Source: Diphasiastrum complanatum (lineage: Eukaryota > Streptophyta > Lycopodiopsida > Lycopodiales > Lycopodiaceae). From it: 64,000 bases of DNA. The notes under the pieces are model-generated. The model saw only the letters and a program-made list of their open reading frames with translations, was not told the DNA's origin and searched no databases. Where the stretch lies: the NCBI GenBank assembly GCA_029204225.1, contig CM055092.1:41756016-41820015 (forward strand), in the 5' to 3' direction. The position numbers and the translations under genes were made by a program. Positions 60,771 through 64,000 of the stretch are shown here, in pieces. Position 1 is the first letter of the stretch; every line of letters begins with the position of its first letter.

Positions 60771-60837
60771 TCATTCATGAATCACACACATATGTCCAAC
60801 ACCACCCTCAAGACTTACAAATGTCAAATGACAAACA
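60769..60837. repeat. 69-bp flanking duplication, right copy
   Basis: The counterpart of 55383-55451, differing at three positions by eye. It lies immediately after the tail of the intact LINE. Confidence 0.85.
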
Positions 60838-60939
60838 CAAAGCTCAAGCCTCAAACACTCCCTCTCCCTCACACACAAAAACTCTCCCTCTCCTCACACA
60901 CACACACACACTCCCTCTCTTTCACCATCGTTTTGTCAT

Positions 60940-62420
60940 CGGACTTTTGGGACGGGGCAAGATCACAATTGTTGTTGGATTGCAGCCACTCCACATCGTC
61001 CTACGACTCACAAATAAAGAGGGGTCCACCATGGGCCTTCTCTACGAGTTTCTCGATAGGCTGGGTGAGCAGCTTGATAAGTGCACCAAGTTGAGTTTTT
61101 CCAGGTATATACTATAACCCCTTGGCCCTTCTAAATTCTAATTTCTTTCATTTCCGTTTTGCAAATCTAGAGACTAGTCTCAAGTTTGAAGTTGGAACCT
61201 TCTCAATCTGAATCGATGACATTCATTATTTAATTTGCAGGTTTCAAGAGATAAAGGCCAAGTGGGAGAGCAGATGGAACTAGTTTCATAGGCCTTTACA
61301 TGTAGTTGCCCATGTGCTACATCCTTTATGATAATCTAGTCCCAAGCAGTTCCATGACCGTGAGCTTAAGGATGGGTGGTTTGAATACCTCCAGAGGATA
61401 CAGTAGGCTACGTGAGGCCAGTTTCTTGGTGCGATAAGGATGGAGCTTCCACCCCTAGGCTACAGCGCATTGCATTGAGAGTCTTCTCACATGACTGCAT
61501 CAGTTGGGAGAGGAACTGGAGCATCTACTCTCTCATACACACCAAGAAGAGAAACAAGCTCTCCACTGAGCAATTAGAAAGGCTAGTGTTTGTGCATTGC
61601 CTTCTAGATAATATGAGGGAGGCCAAATAACCCATGCAGGTAATTACTAATCGTTTAAACTTTGTATTTGAGGCTTGAGCTTCAATTACTTGAACTTGAG
61701 TCTTGAGTGCTTAATGTTGAAGCTTATCACTTGAATCTTGCTACTTGGAAGTCTCGAAAGTTGAAAGTTGACTAGTTTGAACTTTGGTAATTCATGGACC
61801 ATTTGTAATTTGTGAATTTTTCACATGTGAGTCGTGACATGAGTGAATGCCTAGTCGTGGATATGTAAATTGTTTAAACTTTAGGTGAAAACCCTGTCGA
61901 GCTAAAGTTCCTGATTTACCACCTAGGTCAGAGGAGGAGGAGAATATATATGCCCTCTTGCATCGCGAGTCTGTTGCACGATCAGGTAGGCTTGAGCCTT
62001 GCTTGGTAATTGTAACTTGATTACTTGAGTCTTGTCTTTCAAACAAAAGTTTCAAGATTGTAGCATGTACTTTCTAGATTCTAGTATCTACTATCTAGGT
62101 CATCTCATCGGTCTTCAGTCTTTTAAGTTCAATTTTGGGCAATAAATACTTTTTTATAGCCGCAAATCTCTATGTGCAGAACCTGTGACTCGAGGTGCAT
62201 CATGACGGACTCAGGTTGTTGCTGCTCGGCAGCATCATTTAGAGCACAACTTCAATAGCCCTATTGAGGAGAGGAGAGCCACTATCAAAGCCAGGAGTCT
62301 TCTTCTGATGAGGCCTCAGAGGCTAGGGATGATGATGATGATGAGGAGGAGGAGGAGGATTTGCAAGAGGCTACGATGCCACCCCCACTAGGAGAACCAG
62401 GACGAGGACCTAGTCTCTAG
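60940..62420 (+). pseudogene. hAT-type transposase gene remnant, C-terminal exons
   Basis: The exon part to about 61105 reads LQPLHIVLRLTNKEGSTMGL LYEFLDRLGEQLDKC and ends CCAG|GTATAT. After an intron ending TTTGCAG (about 61241), RFQEIKAKWESRWN and PLHVVAHVLHPL follow. The dimerisation region is TPRLQRIALRVFSHDCIS, RNWSIYSLIHTKKRNKL and LERLVFVHCLLDNMREA (to about 61630). Later exons: VPDLPPRSEEEENIYALLHR (about 61910-61990) and an acidic end (EARDDDDDEEEEEDLQEATM) to a TAG near 62418. The order matches plant DUF659/hAT transposases. In-frame stops and frame changes in 61280-61440 show it is dead. The N-terminal half is absent. Confidence 0.8.
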
Positions 62421-62587
62421 ATTTATATTATCGTTCATAGTCTAGAATCTAGGTCAAGACTCGATATTTCACGGTTTACCTAGATTCTACTGGTACACCG
62501 CTATGGCATACAATAGACGACAAATGACTCATGAGTGATGACTCTGGATTCAGCATTTGCCATTAATTGTTCAGCTCATTTTGATAT

Positions 62588-63030
62588 AGTTATGGACTCG
62601 GCTCATTACATTCGCCGCGTCCATTTACATTTACTTTACTTTATGCATAAGCAGGCCTTGGGCCATTTTTTATTCATTAGTGACACTTAGACTATATGGT
62701 TGGCCTTTGGCCTTATTACTCATTATTAGGCCATTTGGACATATTACTAGAGAGTGGGGGCCTTCTTGGAGGGCGCACTATTTTCCCTCCCAGTAGGGCC
62801 CTAGCCACCGGAAGCTTCCTTTTAGGGCTTCCTCTTGGCTATAAGTAGGGAAACTGTGTCATTTGTTATTCAGTTGATGATATTGATCTCTCTCTTTAGT
62901 CTCCTTAACCTCTCTCTTTCCTGCTTTCTAGGGTTAAGTCATGCTTATGTGCTGCTTTCATAGCTTAAGTCTTGCTTATGTGATGCTTTCATAGCTTAGC
63001 TTTAGATCACCTATGGCTTTATTCGTAACT
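62588..63030 (+). repeat. 5' LTR of short element E
   Basis: 443 bp, inverted ends AGTTAT / GTAACT. It closely resembles the LTRs of element B, including the TATA-like motif, and is more like B than like element D. Confidence 0.88.
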
Positions 63031-63706
63031 TGGTATCAGAGCACTTTCCTGTGCACTACTTTTTCAGAATTAGTAGAGGCTGTCTAGCGCCCTACTAACC
63101 CATCACTTTTGTTGATTTTTTCATCAGATTTCCATCGTTTTTTCAGATTTAGTAGAGGCTGTCCAGCGCCCTACTAACCCATCACTTTCGTCGATTTTTT
63201 CATTAGATTTCCATCGTTTTTCTAGATTTGGTAGAGGCTGGCCAATGCCCTACTACCTTGTCACTTTCGTCGATTTTCTCCACCGATTTGCTGCCCATTT
63301 CGTGGCTTGATTGGAGGCTGTCCAGCGCCCTACTTCATCACCATTTTCAGTGGTTTTCTCCATTTTTTTTTCAAGTTATGTGCAGATTTTGGTAACTACT
63401 GCCCAACGCCCTACTACCTTGCCATCTTCGACAGATTTCTCCACCGATTTGCTGTCCATTTTGGTGATTGTTTGGAGGCTGTCCAGCGCCCTACTTCATC
63501 ACCATTTTCAGCGGTTTTTCCATCATGTTGCAGGACATTTGTGGATCTTACTAGTTGCTGCCCAGCACCCATTTTCAGCTCGAATCTTCAGCTCTCTCTC
63601 TCTCTTTAGCCTCTTACCCAAAAATCACCCAATTCCGTAATCGTTTGCTATTCCAAATTGCCAAAATCCTGCAGCCTGTTCATCGTTGCCCCAGCCCTTC
63701 CGACTT

Positions 63707-64000
63707 AGTTATGGACTTGGCTCATTACATTCGCCACGTCCATTTACATTTACAGTTACTTTACTTTATGCATAAGCAGGCCTTGCGCCCTTTTTTATTC
63801 ATTAGTGCCATTCAGACTATATGGTTGGCCTTTGGCCTTATTATTCATTATTAGGCCATTTGGACATATTACTGGAGAGTGGGGGCCTTCTTGGAGGGTG
63901 CACTATTATCCCTCCCAGTTGGGCCCTAGCCACTGGAAGCTTCCTTTTAGGGCTTCCTCTTGGCTATAAGTAGGGAAACTGTGTCATTTGTCATTCAGCT
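63707..64000 (+). repeat. 3' LTR of short element E (incomplete at window end)
   Basis: The first 294 bp of the second LTR copy, aligned with 62588 onwards with a modest number of differences. The window ends shortly after the TATAAGTAGGG motif. Confidence 0.85.

Larger units (their letters stand above)
62588..64000 (+). mobile_element. Short non-coding LTR element E (AGTTAT-ended family), runs off the window
   Basis: The 5' LTR is 62588-63030 (AGTTATGGACTCGG...TTCGTAACT), the PBS TGGTATCAGAGC starts at 63031, the internal region is 676 bp, and the 3' LTR starts AGTTATGGACTTGG at 63707 and is cut by the window end. The internal region consists mainly of repeats with the core GAGGCTGTCCAGCGCCCTAC, as in element D. 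No gag or pol similarity. The LTR has CTATAAGTAGGG near 62839. The target duplication cannot be checked. Confidence 0.88.

Overview
The window is plant nuclear DNA, from a species with a large, transposon-rich genome. One host gene runs through it on the minus strand: an ECM29-type HEAT-repeat proteasome adaptor/scaffold. Nine consecutive exons can be read between 46600 and 1387. They join with consistent reading phase and GT/AG borders into about 730 codons without a stop. The N-terminal exons must lie beyond 64000 and the C-terminal exons below 1. Introns are either ordinary (84-656 bp) or very large (5.9, 12.6 and 22.6 kb, plus more than 17 kb upstream of the first visible exon). The large ones, except the 5.9-kb intron, are filled with nested mobile elements. 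Long element-filled introns and a protein rather divergent from angiosperm ECM29 would fit a gymnosperm or fern, but this is inference.

Intron 1564-14117 holds a five-level nest. A LINE fragment is split by a Ty3/gypsy chromovirus (family 1, copy A). A Ty1/copia deletion derivative (target duplication TGCTC) lies in the gypsy gag region. A foldback/MITE-like element (TTA duplication) lies in the copia 5' LTR. A short LTR element (CAAAG duplication) with unusual AGTT...AACT ends lies inside the foldback element. Intron 15734-38319 holds LINE pieces, an unidentified GC-rich exon-like block, a truncated family-1 gypsy copy (F), and a gypsy element (B) of the AGTTAT-ended family. The 3' LTR of B was split by a complete, apparently very young family-1 chromovirus (C: identical LTRs by eye, CCTAG duplication, one open 1595-residue polyprotein). 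The 38770-44630 intron has no recognisable gene.

Upstream of the first visible exon (46601-64000) are an LTR-element remnant with a primer-binding site, a run of LINE copies in both orientations, one structurally intact LINE (55669-60770), a decayed hAT transposase gene with recognisable intron borders, and a second short AGTTAT-ended LTR element that runs off the window.

Three features look most novel. (1) A plant LINE family has a covarying bulged hairpin at its 3' end and (TC)n/(TTC)n tails. New copies often begin exactly in an older copy's tail. The intact copy also has GC-rich 5' UTR monomers and an ORF1-TAG-ORF2 layout in one frame. (2) An LTR family ends in AGTTAT...(A/G)TAACT instead of TG...CA, with short non-coding members alongside a coding relative. 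(3) The ECM29 frame is fully preserved across the largest nests.
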